A stretch of DNA of 64,000 nucleotides, taken from contig CM060900.1 in the NCBI GenBank assembly GCA_030762935.1, positions 404,587,632 through 404,651,631 on the forward strand. The letters are read 5' to 3'. The DNA is from Hymenopus coronatus (lineage: Eukaryota; Arthropoda; Insecta; Mantodea; Hymenopodidae). Each line of letters starts with the position of its first letter. Position 1 is the stretch's first letter. Positions 34,740-46,260 of this stretch are shown here, piece by piece. A program made the position numbers and the translations under genes. A model generated the notes under the pieces. The model saw only the letters and a program-made list of their open reading frames with translations, was not told the DNA's origin and searched no databases.

Positions 34740-35850
34740 TATGTACATAGTATATAGAGAAGGTATTATAATGCAGCCAATAATTCCATGTCGAGATTTC
34801 AACGGAAATGTGTTTTGAGGTTCCCTGAGTCCAAAAAAAGCATTTTCAGAAAAAGGTCCGCGTGTGTGTCTTTGGATAGCATAGCTAAAAACTAAAAGCG
34901 TTAAATACCAAATTTGGTATTTAACTTTGGTAGCCTCCAATGATGCAACACAAAGATTTTCAAGAAAAAACCCCACCCCAAGATACCCTTTACCTGGAAA
35001 ACTTTTTTATTTTTGTTTATTTTCTCAAAAATTGCTCTAACAATTTTGATTAAAATACCGTATATTAAAGCGATTTACATCAAGTAAAATGTATATCTTG
35101 AATTTTCAGGGAATAGCTTCTGAAGCACTCTTCATTCTGGATAAATTTGTATAGTTTTTGTTTGGTAGTGTTTAACGCCCGCTTTAACTACTTATGGCAC
35201 CGCAGGCGGTGACACGATGATACATGAATGATGATGGAGCACCGGTGGAATGCGATGGTGGGGGAAACCGGAGTACCCGGAGAAAACCCGCCCCAGCGCC
35301 GCTTTGTCCATCACAAACCTCACATGTGGCCGCTTGGGATCGAACCCACGCCGTCTAGGTGAGAGGCGAGTGGTCTAACCATGTAACCACTCGGCCACGC
35401 CACGGCCTTGTATAGTTGGTAAATCGCAAGAGATAGACAAACACTTACTACACGAAAATGTAGATCTCGTCAAAACAAACAATTTATATCCTTTATATTT
35501 TTGTTGTGAAGGTAATCATTTCTGAGGTATTCCTTGTTATTGGTTTCAAATTTGAAATACTTAATACCTTTCTCAGACAGGAAGTGTCCCTTTTTCTTTT
35601 GTTATATTTCTGCTCAAGCAAAGAAGCGAATAGTATATCAAATATTTAAAACATTTGACTATCGCTTTGGCATACTGCATTCCTTTAGTTCCCTTCTACT
35701 TATAAAGAAATAAATAAGTAATGAGAGCTTTCTGCTAATGCTTATCTCAATTAGCATGGTAGAAAGAAGACTAATCTTTTGTAAAAGGTTTGTAGAATAG
35801 CTACAGAAAGTCATGTGAGTGCAACACATTAGATTTTTTGCTTCTGTATA
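34740..35850 (+). repeat. family U repeat, unit at 34.7 kb, split by SINE
   Basis: It opens with GTATATAGAGAAGGTATTAT near 34749, continues with ACACAAAGATTTTCAAGAAA (34948) and GGGAATAGCTTCTGAAGC (35109), and ends with GTTCCCTTCTACTTATAAAG (35687) and AACACATTAGATTTTTTG. About 0.86 kb without the inserted SINE. Confidence 0.78.
35157..35407 (-). mobile_element. tRNA-headed SINE, type A tail, inside family U repeat
   Basis: The minus-strand head starts at 35407 (GGCCGTGGCGTGGCCGAGTG). It is flanked by identical TTGTATAGTT at 35147-35156 and 35408-35417. The core and the type A tail are complete, ending at the GTTAAACACTACC boundary. Confidence 0.92.
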
Positions 35851-35937
35851 GAATACTTTCAACAATTTCAGTTTGCATTATTAATTGTGATATATACCTA
35901 AAAAGAGAAAAAGAAATGGGGTTTTATTTATGGACGC

Positions 35938-36153
35938 ACTTTAACTGCTGTGGTTTTCAATGTCCAATTGGGCGTGAAAGACCGATTAATTTTGCTCAGA
36001 GGCCTCTTCATCAGGCTTGAGGTTCTCATACATGCCATAAATCTACGACACGGGACCAACGGCTATACTTCCCTTCCGAAGGAAGCAATGCTTAAGATTT
36101 TTACGTTCGAAAAAATTCATCGTCCTATGCCAGGTTTGAACCCGAATACACAG
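35938..36153 (-). mobile_element. tRNA-derived SINE (family E)
   Basis: The minus-strand box B-like GGGTTCAAACCTGG lies near 36130-36143. The core GGTCCCGTGTCGTAGATTTA occupies 36040-36059, and the family E tail runs leftwards to 35938. It abuts a (GA)n run. Confidence 0.75.
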
Positions 36154-36186
36154 AGAGAGAGAGAGAGAGGGAGAGAGAGAGAGAGC
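36152..36186. repeat. (GA)n microsatellite
   Basis: AGAGAG run with one GGG interruption. Confidence 0.9.
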
Positions 36187-36532
36187 GATCGTTTTATAAC
36201 CCGGTCACGACTGCGTGTATGGGTGCACCGTGCGCTGTCTACTACAACAGAGAGTTTGCATTCTAAAATTATCATGTTACGTTACATTTGTTTTGCAGAT
36301 TTAATATTTGTTAAGCTATAGCAAAACGCTACAGAATAGCCCTGATTGCCCAAAACAATTTTAATAGCTCTCTTTTTCGGCTGGTTAGTTCCCACATTCT
36401 TCCACATAATAGTGCAGCAATTAATTAAAACTACACTCTATTAATAATCCTTAAAACTGGACAAGAATTGGTGAAATTGAGTCCTTATTCCTCAATAAAA
36501 TTGTACCTGGCAACACCCTTGCTCAATAAGGA

Positions 36533-36658
36533 TTGTAGGAAGGGAGAGAGGGTGGGTGGGAGAGAGAGAAGGAGTGAAAGAGTGAGGGATAGAACTGTTG
36601 ATTGATGGAAGACGGACGGGTGGATGGACGAATGGATGAATGGATGAATGGGTGTGTA
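36533..36658. repeat. purine-rich and (TGGA)n-like low-complexity tract
   Basis: GGGAGAGA-type sequence changes into TGGATGAA/TGGACGAA steps. It continues briefly after the SINE at 36907-36935, so the SINE landed inside it. Confidence 0.8.
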
Positions 36659-36906
36659 TATTTTTTTGGTAGTGTTTAACGCCCGCTTTAACTACTAATG
36701 GCACCGCAGGCGATGACACTGATAATACATGACTGAAGATGGAGCACCGTTGGAATGCGATGGCGGGGTAAACCGGAGAACCCGGAGAAAACCCGCCCTA
36801 ACGCCGCTTTGTCCACCACAAATCTGACATGCGGTCACTTGGGATCGAACCCGGGCCGTCTAGGTGAGATGCGAATGGTCTAACCACTCGGCCACGGCGC
36901 GGCCCT
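36659..36906 (-). mobile_element. tRNA-headed SINE, type A tail, with 12-bp target duplication
   Basis: The minus-strand head starts near 36906: GGGCCGCGCCGTGGCCGAGT, with box B GGGTTCGATCCC near 36852-36863. It is flanked by identical AATGGGTGTGTA at 36647-36658 and 36907-36918. This is the best-preserved type A copy here and useful as a reference. Confidence 0.94.
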
Positions 36907-36935
36907 AATGGGTGTGTAGATGGGTGGATGGATTT

Positions 36936-38315
36936 AAATATGTTGCCAACATTTTTAAGACATTTGTGAACATCTATAATTGTTAAAACGACCTCAATTA
37001 AGCGCAGGTAGGGGAAATTATTTCATAACAAACATTTCTGAATCAATTTGAGCGTTTGAGAAGGGAATGAAACATTAAACTTCTTTAGAGAAAATACCTC
37101 CAAAAACGACATATGAAACTGTGAATTGATTCTTATAATTATTTATTTTGATTATTTTAGGCTGTTGGTTGAATATGATAACTGGAATTACGGTTATTTC
37201 GGATCGATCTCCATTGTGAGAGCAAAAACGTGATTATGTGTTTGGGCCGCAAACAAATCATTTTACAATACTATCTGAAAAATGAAATGCGAAGCCATTT
37301 TAACTATTTCTTGCTTTATATATTCTTATATCATCCTAACAACAAAATGAAACAGTTAAAGACTGAAAATTTGAAATTCCAGACTAAAAATATTAGATTT
37401 CTGAAATGTATGTATTGCATGTGTATTACAATGCAAATAAGCTACTGTTCAAATTTCATCCATTTAGCTCTAATAGTTTGATAGTTATGGTCTACTTTGT
37501 TTAGGCTTTTGTTACGTCACTTAAAAATCCCCTTGCTTCAAAAAAATAAAAATGTTGATCTGATATTTGAGCCCTAGGTTCAGTATATCTACTTTTTGAA
37601 ATTACCCTAGATTTCTCTGTGACACCTTTGCTTTAGGCTCCAAATTATTTTTTTTTAATTTTAAATGTGCGTTTTTGTCATAAAAATATAAATTTTGTGT
37701 TTGAAAGTTGAAAACATATACTTAAATAATCTGACAATAAAAACCTTGGGACATTTTATTCATTATACCTCTATGAAAATAAACAGCAAATTTAAATGCT
37801 GAAAATATCAATAGCGAGAAAACAAGGAAAGATTTGAATGCATGGCTCACATCAAAATCCACCAGGCTGGTGGGTTGGATCTCAGCTTTCCTTTTCCTCT
37901 CCTTTGCTGTTAGCTTTTGTGTCCTTTTCTTCTTGCATTGCTGCATAACTTCGGTTTTTACTTTGCATGATGGGAATGAGATCTCGTCGAAGGGAGTCCA
38001 GTACAGTTTCTCACTAGCTCTAGCGACTTAAGGCATTTAAAACGGCACTGGTGGCCAGTTATACCTTTTTTTGTGTTCAGAAACGTTTAAATTTTTTATG
38101 GAATTAAAATAAAAAAAATATACTTTTTGTGATTTTTAATGACATTTCAGTCATACATACCCTTAAAGACAGCCGAAGCTTCGAGGTTATAAGCGAAGAA
38201 AATATTTTGTAGGAAAATGCAAGAGCTTATGTTATAGGACAGATATTCAGTAGACTGAAGCTTGGAAAATGCCAAATGAGTTTATGTACCCTAAAATTAA
38301 AACTGAGTTGTATTT
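36936..38315. other. unassigned DNA
   Basis: No domain or repeat recognised. Open frames at 37230-37481 (+) and 37946-37722 (-) have no family features. Confidence 0.4.
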
Positions 38316-38317
38316 AT

Positions 38318-38605
38318 CGACGCCCTTCTAGCTGCTGTGGTTCTCAGCGTCCCATTCTATATTGGGCGTGAAAGATCGCTTAATTTTTCTCAGAGGCCTC
38401 TTTATCAGGCTTGAGGTTATTTTTAAGTGCAGCAAATCTATGACGCGGGACCAACGGTTTTACCTCCCTTCCGAAGGATGCCATGCTAAGGATTTCTAAG
38501 CCCGAAAAAAAATCCATCCCCCTCTGCTGGGGTTGAACCCGTAAGTTTGGGAACCAGAGGTGAACATGTTACCCCCATACCACAGAGAACGACTTTCATT
38601 CCCTA
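38318..38605 (-). mobile_element. tRNA-derived SINE (family E), fullest copy
   Basis: The minus-strand head has box A-like GTGGTATGGGGGTAACATG near 38566-38584 and box B CGGGTTCAACCCC at 38529-38541. The core matches that of the family C SINEs. The tail ends in GAACCACAGCAGCTAGAAGG near 38322-38341. Confidence 0.8.
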
Positions 38606-38690
38606 GAAGACTACAACGATAATATATCAGTTCACATAACAAGTTTATAATTTAAAAAATACTGGATATTCCAAGATTGTTTATCCTAAC

Positions 38691-41592
38691 CAGTGGCGAT
38701 TCGTGGTCAGTGATTTAGGTACACCGCTTCCTTTGTCATCGTTTTTCTTAGTCATCCCTCATTATGCGCGATCTCATTGTACGGGTTTTCGGTAAAGCGA
38801 TTTTAAAAATGCAGATTTTTACACAGTACAAATGGCATAAATAGATGCATCCCTTTAAAACACATTTTTTCGTGTATACCTTGAAATAGCCCATACCATT
38901 ATCACATTCACTTTACACGTTTTTTGTGTTACGTGATAATTTATGAGAACCAATTACTTGCTTAATACGAGGAACACCTGTATACGTAAATTATTGTTTA
39001 TTTTAGCAGTAGTGCTTACCAATTTACTGGAATGTTAGCTCCAATCGACGAGATTTCTTCAGAAATAGTTCCATTACAGCTTGCGTAAAATTCTCATAAA
39101 CATCCTTCCGAAGCGTACAAAGTAACTGCTTTTCTATGGACATTATTGACAAAGAGGATAACCTTTCTTTGCCCATTGTAGACCTACAGTGAGATTTTAC
39201 TCGATTTAAAGTGGAAAATGACCGTTCAACAGGAGCTGTAGTTGCTGGTACAGTTAGAATTAGACAAGCTAATTTGTAAAATTCAGGCAAAGCCCACACC
39301 AGATCTCTTTCGTTCATAATTTTCACTATTTCACCAACTGACTTTCCTTCAAATGCTTTATCTCCAGAAGAGTACACAACACTAAGTTCATTTTTCAGAC
39401 GTACCGAGTCAAAATTTGAGCAATAGATGTGCAACAATTTTGAGCAATGATGATCAGGAATTGTAATTCTTGAATTTTGAAGAATCAAGGGGGGTAAAGA
39501 AATGAAAACCCTCGTAGGTGGAAAACCTATTTTGTATTTGATAGAGCACATTATCCAGAATTTCATAGAATATCCTCCTGAACATAACTTCAGTAACTTC
39601 ACTTGGTTCATTCGTCCTATTCTTTTGTGCAGGTTCATTTATCACTTCAGTAGAAATGCTTCGCCAAATATTTTGGACCCTGCTCTTCTAAAGTGTTTTT
39701 AGTCTGGATTACTTTTGAATGGCAATATGCAATATCCATAGACTTGTTTTGTAATATATAGAAGAGAACGTCGGTATGAGCAAATATTGCCGAAAATGTT
39801 TTGAGGAGAAAGACAGTATCCAACCGAGTCAGAAAATAAAGAAAACTTTGTGCTTTAACTAATGTACCAAGTTCCCAATCAACATTATTTTCTGATTCTG
39901 TCATGAATTCAAAGAATAAAATCAGGTTATCTCGTTGCTCTTGTACAGTATTGACAAGGCATGAATTGAAGTTCCAGCGTGTTGGAGCCGCTTTTGGTAA
40001 CTTTTTATTTATAAAAGCACGCAAAGTTTCCGTTCTAGTGGAATGATTAAAGAAATTAGAGAGCCCTGATAGAGTTTGAAAAAAAAAATTACACTTATCA
40101 ATACACATAGCTGCCTGTTGCAGAACCAAATTCAGAATGTGACAGTAGCAGTGAACAAATAATGCTTGTGGAAATGCCTCTTTTACTTTAGATTGCAGAC
40201 CACCTAATTGGCCAGACTTACGGCCGCACCATCATATGTCTGAGCGACAAATTTCTTACAAATATTAAATTCTTTAACAGTTGTAAGTACATGGTTGTAA
40301 AGTGCCTCTGCACATCTGTTTGCACTGACGTCTGTAAAGCCCATGAACCTTTTTGAACTTCCCCCGATTTGTCCACATAGCGTAAAATGGTAGAGTTGGG
40401 ATTTGTTCACTATGTCTGAGCACTCGTCTAGGAGAATAGTCACAAAATTAGCGGATGCAAGTTCTTTTGTTACACAGTTAACCAAATCACTCCAAACAGC
40501 TTCGATTAAATAATTCTGAATGGATGACCAAGTGCCCCGGAAAATTGTAACATTTTTAAATGATAATTTAAAAGTTGATCATACGTGCTGAGTAAATCCA
40601 ATGTTTCTACGTAATTACCTCTATTAAAGGAAATTTCTGACTAGTCTTGTCCTCTAAAAGCTAATTCCTGCTTCCTTAAGTGACAAACAACATCAATGAG
40701 CCTGTTCAATACTTCTCTGTTCTTTTTTACCATTTCATTATGCTTGAAATTTGTAATGATTTCTGAGCATTTAGCTGCACGTCTACTCGTGTGTTGCCAA
40801 ATTCCAAAGAGTGAATGCACAAAATATGTGATATTTTGTTTTTTCATGCTTACTTAATGAACCATTTAGAGAAACTATATTGTCGAATCCTTCTTGAGAC
40901 CATATGGTACTGCTTTTGTCGATACTTAAAAGAAGACATGGCCAACAATAGAGTTTGTTTAATTTGGGACAACCAGTTAACCACTTGTACCTAGAATAAT
41001 TTCTAATGCAGAAATGTCTATTATACTCTCATTTTCTGTCTTGACATTTGGCAACAGACCTGAGTTCGGGAGTGGGCCTGCCGTTGTTTTTTATTTTAAG
41101 TTTTTCAGAAAATTCAAAATTCCAAAATCCAGTCTTTAACACATGCTCTTCTGCACAGTCACAAGAAACACTAGCTTCAGTAACACTTATATCGGTCCTT
41201 TCCACAAAAACTTAACAACACTAATACAGACTAAAAACGATTGTCAATCGCAAGATTTAGCGGTGCGTTTTGGCAGCTAACGGCTGGCAAATAAACTTCC
41301 TTTCCCCCCGCCTCTGTAATGGAGCACGTGTGTAGCTATCACTTCACCTTACGGTGGAGCAGATGCGCGCGCACACAGTCCTAGAACGGAGAATGCTGCA
41401 GCATAGTTATCGCTTTAACTTGCGGTGAGGTAGATGTATGCTTAACCGCACAAATTTGCCATCATTTCGTCTTTAGTTGAAGTGACATACAAAAAATTCT
41501 GATTATTTTATATGTTTATTGAGAGTCGTTTTGAACCCCCTCAAATTTAGTACACCGGCGGTATATGCGGTGTATAGGAGAATTCACCACTG
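38691..41592 (-). mobile_element. hAT DNA transposon, copy 2, with 8-bp target duplication
   Basis: It is flanked by identical ATCCTAAC at 38683-38690 and 41593-41600. The ends are CAGTGGCGATTC and its approximate inverse GAATTCACCACTG. It is about 2.9 kb, the same family and orientation as copy 1 at 6.58 kb, and the better preserved of the two. Confidence 0.95.
39024..41207 (-). pseudogene. hAT transposase with TTF-type zinc finger, broken
   Basis: Reading leftwards from about 41207: a TTF/BED-like finger region with GRPTPELRSVAKCQDRK, then RYKWLTGCPKLNKLYCWPC (near 41000-40920). The central part includes MVNCVTKELASANFVTILLD (40485) and a 160-codon stretch 40129-39647. The C-terminal region (39638-39024) holds the hAT dimerisation motif PATTAPVERSFSTLNRVKSH near 39180-39255. 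At least four frame changes or stops separate these pieces. The expected initiator reads GTG in this copy. It resembles the 52-kDa-repressor/ZMYM1-like group of hAT proteins that insects carry in many copies. Confidence 0.9.
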
Positions 41593-41600
41593 ATCCTAAC

Positions 41601-42782
41601 AGTACCTCCCTTCTTTTAGGTCAATTGTGTCCTAACGCCTTTCAAGAAGTAAACACTATTCCTTCTAAAACCAGAGTTGGTGTAATAAAGGAGCTAGTTA
41701 AAATGGTAGCATGTCGCATGAACAGTGTAGTTTGCAGTGACTGTACAAAAATATTCATTGATAGCTATTTCAATGCTCTAATAACATTTTAAATAAATGA
41801 CATCATGGAAATGACTGTGGAAAAGAAAAATATGTAAACGCAATATGAAGGCTATTAAAAGCTTGCATAAAACGCATACTAAAATAATTGAGTTTAAAGT
41901 ACAAGAATTTTGCATAGGTACACGCGGCATTCCTGCTTTAATATTTGTACCTAAATATTTACCTTATGCGTTGCTAAATTAAGAAAATATCTCTTATTTG
42001 TATCTGTGTGTTTAAGTTTGCATGCAAGTGATACGCACGTGACTCTGCATTAAACCCTAACCTTCATGTATTTACTAGGAGTATTTGCTACTTCGAAAGA
42101 TAATAATGACCGTGGAAGGAAGGACTAAGCAGGTGATAATCCTCATAAGAAAAAAGTTTTATGCAGCAGAAAAATCGTTATTTTTTAATACTGCTGTTTT
42201 ACATAGGTTTTAAAGTTTGTTCACAGTCATTTTATTCGCTCACTGTAATACTTGGAAAAGGCAATGTTTGCTTAATTTCAGTTTGTTTGTTCGAGAAAGC
42301 CCATAACATCCTAGTTAAGTTTATTTGGCGAGAGATTTTATGTATATTATGAAGCATAACTAACAGTGAATAATCCTCATATTTAAAAATTAGAATTACT
42401 AGTTAAATAGATGTTGGCAGTTAAAAAATTTAATGAAACTAACCAACTTGTTTTGATTTTCCAAAAGTTTTATTTTGGTCACTTGTGGGGATTTAAAAAA
42501 ATGATAGAAATATATTTTCCTCATTAACAGTGGCTTTACATACAATTCTATTGATCGGTTGAGCCTTTGGCATCGATACTTATCAGCTCCATGTAATTTG
42601 TACAATCGCTGCTAGATAATATTAAGCGTTACATGTGCTGCAGTGTTGCCAATTTTTACAACTCAATATGGTCTTTTTGAACGATTGCCTACAGTGTTAG
42701 TTTCTTAAGATGGGGTATGACAGGTTAGTGGCCAAATTCTGAACTAAAGGCTACGTTGCCAATGTGAGAAATACGTGTCTTT
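41601..42782. other. unassigned DNA
   Basis: Nothing recognised. CAGTGTTGCCAA near 42642 looks like a hAT-type end but has no inverted partner. Confidence 0.4.
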
Positions 42783-42843
42783 ATGATAATGTTTAACGCC
42801 CGCTTTTACTACTATGGCACCGCAGAGAATGACGCTGATGATA

Positions 42844-43322
42844 CGAGGACCGTTTTTTTTTCAACCTCAGATAGGCTATAAATAAAAGACAGGTTCATAG
42901 AAAACAATTATTTTATTACTAAAAGTTTTATACACGTATGATTACTTTTCAACATATCACCGAAAAGGTTGAGACATTTATCGTACCTGTGTACAAGTTT
43001 TGCAATCCCGCTTCAAAAAATGTGACCGCCAATGATTTCAAATGAGCATTGACGTTGTTTTGAAGATCTTCGTAAATTACGACGTTTGCGGAGAGCCATT
43101 CAAAACAAACGAAGAGGAATGCTGACTTCAGGAGTTGCGTTGATCCATGACAACGCTCGCCCATACACTGCTGGCACAGCCCATCGGCTCCTTGAATAAT
43201 TTCAATGGAACATTTTCGATCATCCGCCTTACAGTCCTGACCTGGTACCCAGCGACTTTCACCTATTCCCTGAACTGGAGAGGTAGCTAGGAGGACAGCA
43301 CTTTCAAACCAACGAAGATCTG
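42844..43322 (-). mobile_element. mariner fragment with internal inversion
   Basis: The left end CGAGGACCGTTTTTTTTT follows TA (42842-42843) and looks like a mariner terminal repeat. Transposase 3' sequence then runs on the minus strand (43072-42870). The catalytic segment runs the opposite way (43077-43320). The right terminal repeat and the N-terminal two-thirds are gone. Confidence 0.8.
42870..43320. pseudogene. mariner transposase pieces, catalytic part inverted
   Basis: The + strand 43077-43320 reads RRGMLTSGVALIHDNARPYT and, after a stop and frame change, PPYSPDLVPSDFHLFPEL and QTNEDL. These are the second and third catalytic Asp blocks of mariner transposases. The minus strand 43072-42870 starts EDLQNNVNAHLKSLAVTFFE and ends with a frame giving KLVHRYDKCLNLFGDML, the normal C-terminus. 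The two parts would join at the shared NEDLQ if 43073-43322 were flipped, so one in-place inversion explains the order. The palindromic GAAGATCTTC sits at the break. Confidence 0.85.
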
Positions 43323-43355
43323 AATGGTCTAACCACTCAGCCACGGTGCGGCCAA

Positions 43356-44124
43356 AAAACATTTGTTCACCTGACATGTGCATGCATCAGGAAGTGATAA
43401 TAGATGAAACAGTATACAAAGAAACGGCAAAAAGAGTCATTTTAATTATGCTTTTGAAAAAAGTAATAATTTAACAAAAATGTATTTAGGTGATACTCCA
43501 GAAAGCGAAATTAAAAATATGAAGAAAGTAAATAAAACAGTAAGCAGTTGATTACTTTGAGCCGGTTTTCCATGCGCTTTGAAATGTCGAGGAGAGCTCA
43601 TATTAAAGTACGAGAAACTGACCATAGGTAATTCTAATTACACCTCATCTTTGGTTGTTTTTATCTTTATGACGAGTTAATAATAACGTAAACAAATCAA
43701 CTAGGCGCACACTTCAAATACACCCGTCATATTATTTTGTGTGTTTTGTTTACGAAAGTCGGGAACTATCGCCAACATCTCGATCGACCTCTTAGAAAAA
43801 TAATTTTCTCAGCCGCACAATCAATGAAACGAATAAGTAACAACTAACGCAGTGGTAAAATAACTGAAAACATCAAAAACAAACTACAGTAACTGCAAGC
43901 TGGAACTAAACGAAACGCCAGGATTGAACAAGTGGTAATTTGGCAGAAGTAACTCTGGCTACAACCGAGCTGTTACCATGCAATGGGTCTGCCACACTTA
44001 CTTGTTTTTCCGAAGTGCTTCTCTCAGATCCCAAGTTATGAAATTAGCACATTAGTTGTAAAATTGATCTTCTGTTGGCTAATGGGAAATCTAGTTCTTA
44101 AAAACAGCTAGTTGAAACCTGTTC

Positions 44125-44180
<56 letters not shown>

Positions 44181-44870
44181 TGGATTGCGTCATGATAATA
44201 TTAAGTTGTTCTGATTATTCACCCCCTTTGTTTTCCTTTTCGTAATTTAACATTTAGCTGTGGGTGGTGTAATGCATGCTAAGTGTTATGTTTATTGCTT
44301 ATAGTCCGAACCCTTGAGTCAGCTAATACACTAGAGGGGGACTCAAGAGTAGCTTCTTCACAGTACCTGCCTGTAATACAGCTATCGGTGTTCCCGGCAT
44401 TAGAAGTATTGTCCATCTACAGTTCAAGAGCCTTGGCAGGAATTCCGGCAATCAGCAGTTCCCACAGGGCGGAAATGCTAGTGTTTTTCTGAAGCAAATC
44501 TTACGCCCAGCCTGTGGCTGTAAAACCGCTACCATATACAGCATACGCAACATTTCTTAATTGTTTTTCCGAGTTTTTGAAGTAAAGAACAAAGGACAAT
44601 GGAAGGGGAGAGATGTATAGCTGAAGGAGTATTTAATACAATCACATTTTTGGTCTGTCAGAAGCTATTTTTGATAAACTGGTATTATTGCAGTCAATAT
44701 AGCGGCAAAATCATAACTTAATTTGGTTCTAATTTCTTGGCCTAAAGCTATTGTTAATGTAACAAAAGGTTGTATCATATATTACAGCATTGGTTTAAAA
44801 CAATAATAGAATATGTGATATTATTCAAGTATTTCGGTCAAAGAATATTGCGATAATTACCATTATATTT
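43356..44870. other. unassigned DNA with (TA)n at 44130-44173
   Basis: A TA dinucleotide run of about 44 bp is the only feature I can name. Confidence 0.45.
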
Positions 44871-44874
44871 CATT

Positions 44875-45310
44875 GCCCAAGTCTACATAACCTACAATTC
44901 TATTTCCTGAATATTCTACATGTTCTTTCAAACACATGTCCTCAATAGTAAGGCACACAATTGGGGTATTACCTTTATTTTTACATTTATGTACTTCATG
45001 TTTTATTGCATTGTAGCATTCTACACATAATCCTAGTTCAAATTAACTTTTATGTACCAGGAAGGTATGTGGTTCTTGTAGTTGCCAATGTATTATTGAA
45101 TTTGTTTCTTGCAAATTCATATGCTTTAGGTGAAAAATAATGCAACATTAATGCAAAAGTTCTCAACATAGGATTATTAATTTCAACTTGACTCTAAGTT
45201 GTGTGACCTGCCCTAATTAATAACGAACTTACATCAGAAGGGAGTGAATTTATCAATACTTCAGCAGAGATTTCAGTATTTTATTTTAACTAAAGAAGCA
45301 ATTACTTCCC
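44875..45310 (-). pseudogene. P-element-like (THAP family) transposase remnant
   Basis: On the minus strand 45184-45052 reads NPMLRTFALMLHYFSPKAYE and FARNKFNNTLATTRT. This matches the conserved 'alter/reproduce' segment of P-element and THAP9-type transposases, which ends in a PHPxTI-WY-type motif. After a frame change, 44957-44875 gives LTIEDMCLKEHVEYSGNRIV, then GYVDLGNE. This is the start of the catalytic core: an IDEM-x-K-x-HVEY-like block in which the usual Asp reads Glu-Asp. No THAP finger or ends were found, and stops are frequent further on. I am fairly sure of the family; the extent is a guess. Confidence 0.7.
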
Positions 45311-46031
45311 TAACATTCCAAATTAACAAATAATACAGAATCATTCTGTTGATAATGTATAATATATTTCACTAAGAATACCACCGAAAAATCACTTATA
45401 TAAGTACACCAATTGAAACATTTCCTTTAACTGGTTTTCTGTTTCTGATATTCGAGAAATTACAACCAAACACCACACTCGTATTGAACATTATACTGGT
45501 TTAAAACGTACAGTCTAAATTTACTGACAAATTGAACATTTAGCACTATAAAGTTTAATTTTTTGTGTGCACATTTAACCTACACAAGGCGTGCCCATCT
45601 TAAAAGTGTACTGGCTAACTATGGAGGCTGCGCGAAAATCCTGCTTCCCCAACCCCAATGCACAATGATTGGACATTTCCAATCTAATCTGTCTCAATAT
45701 CTGTGGCAGTTCCGTAAACAAACAATTACAGGTGCACCCTGATAGTAGGCTCTTCTATTTACTCTTATAGCAACAGTACAACTTTGCAATGCATGTGCAG
45801 GCTAGAATAATGCGCGGAAGTCGCTTAAAAGGTAGCGATACAAAATGATATTCAGTTCTATGGACTGTTTAGCTTACTAAAACAAAGATGCATTCGGTTT
45901 AAACAAGAGATGTATCCTCTAATCCATTTTCCCTGGACAAGCAAAAGTAAGAATCGCTGCTGTCAACCCCAAACTAAACTATCTTTTACATGGATATGGT
46001 TAGAAATTTTGTACCAATTTAAACTTTTCTT

Positions 46032-46035
<4 letters not shown>
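45311..46035. other. unassigned DNA
   Basis: No feature recognised. Confidence 0.4.

Positions 46036-46075
<40 letters not shown>
46036..46075. repeat. poly-T tract, 40 bp
   Basis: Uninterrupted T40, next to family U-like sequence on its right. Confidence 0.95.
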
Positions 46076-46079
<4 letters not shown>

Positions 46080-46094
46080 TCCTGGTAATGAAAT

Positions 46095-46260
46095 CGAAAG
46101 GGATTTAAAACATATCACACAGTGGCCAGCTCTTAAAGGATTTGACTACTTCTTTAGCCTATTTATTACATGTGTTCCTTGCACTTGCAAGGAAATATAT
46201 ATATATTTAGACTATTTCTGATTACGTTTATATCGACTAGTATTAAGTAGATAGAAGTGG
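46095..46260 (+). repeat. family U repeat, 3' fragment
   Basis: CACACAGTGGCCAGCTCTTA (46116) matches the CACATAGCGATCAGCTTTTA block of other units. A hairpin-forming TTCCTTGCACTTGCAAGGAA stands where they have TTCCCTTCTACTTATAAGGA. Confidence 0.55.

Larger units (their letters stand above)
42783..43355 (-). mobile_element. type A SINE fragments flanking a mariner insertion
   Basis: The SINE tail (GTTTAACGCCCGC...) occupies 42790-42843. Its head (TGGTCTAACCACTCAGCCAC on the + strand) occupies 43325-43355. The middle, about 130 bp of SINE, is missing and replaced by mariner sequence, so a deletion came with or after the insertion. Confidence 0.75.

Noticed and set aside
42640..42770. CAGTGTTGCCAA ... 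GTTGCCAATG as a small hAT-type MITE
   Set aside because: The two ends are direct, not inverted, repeats.
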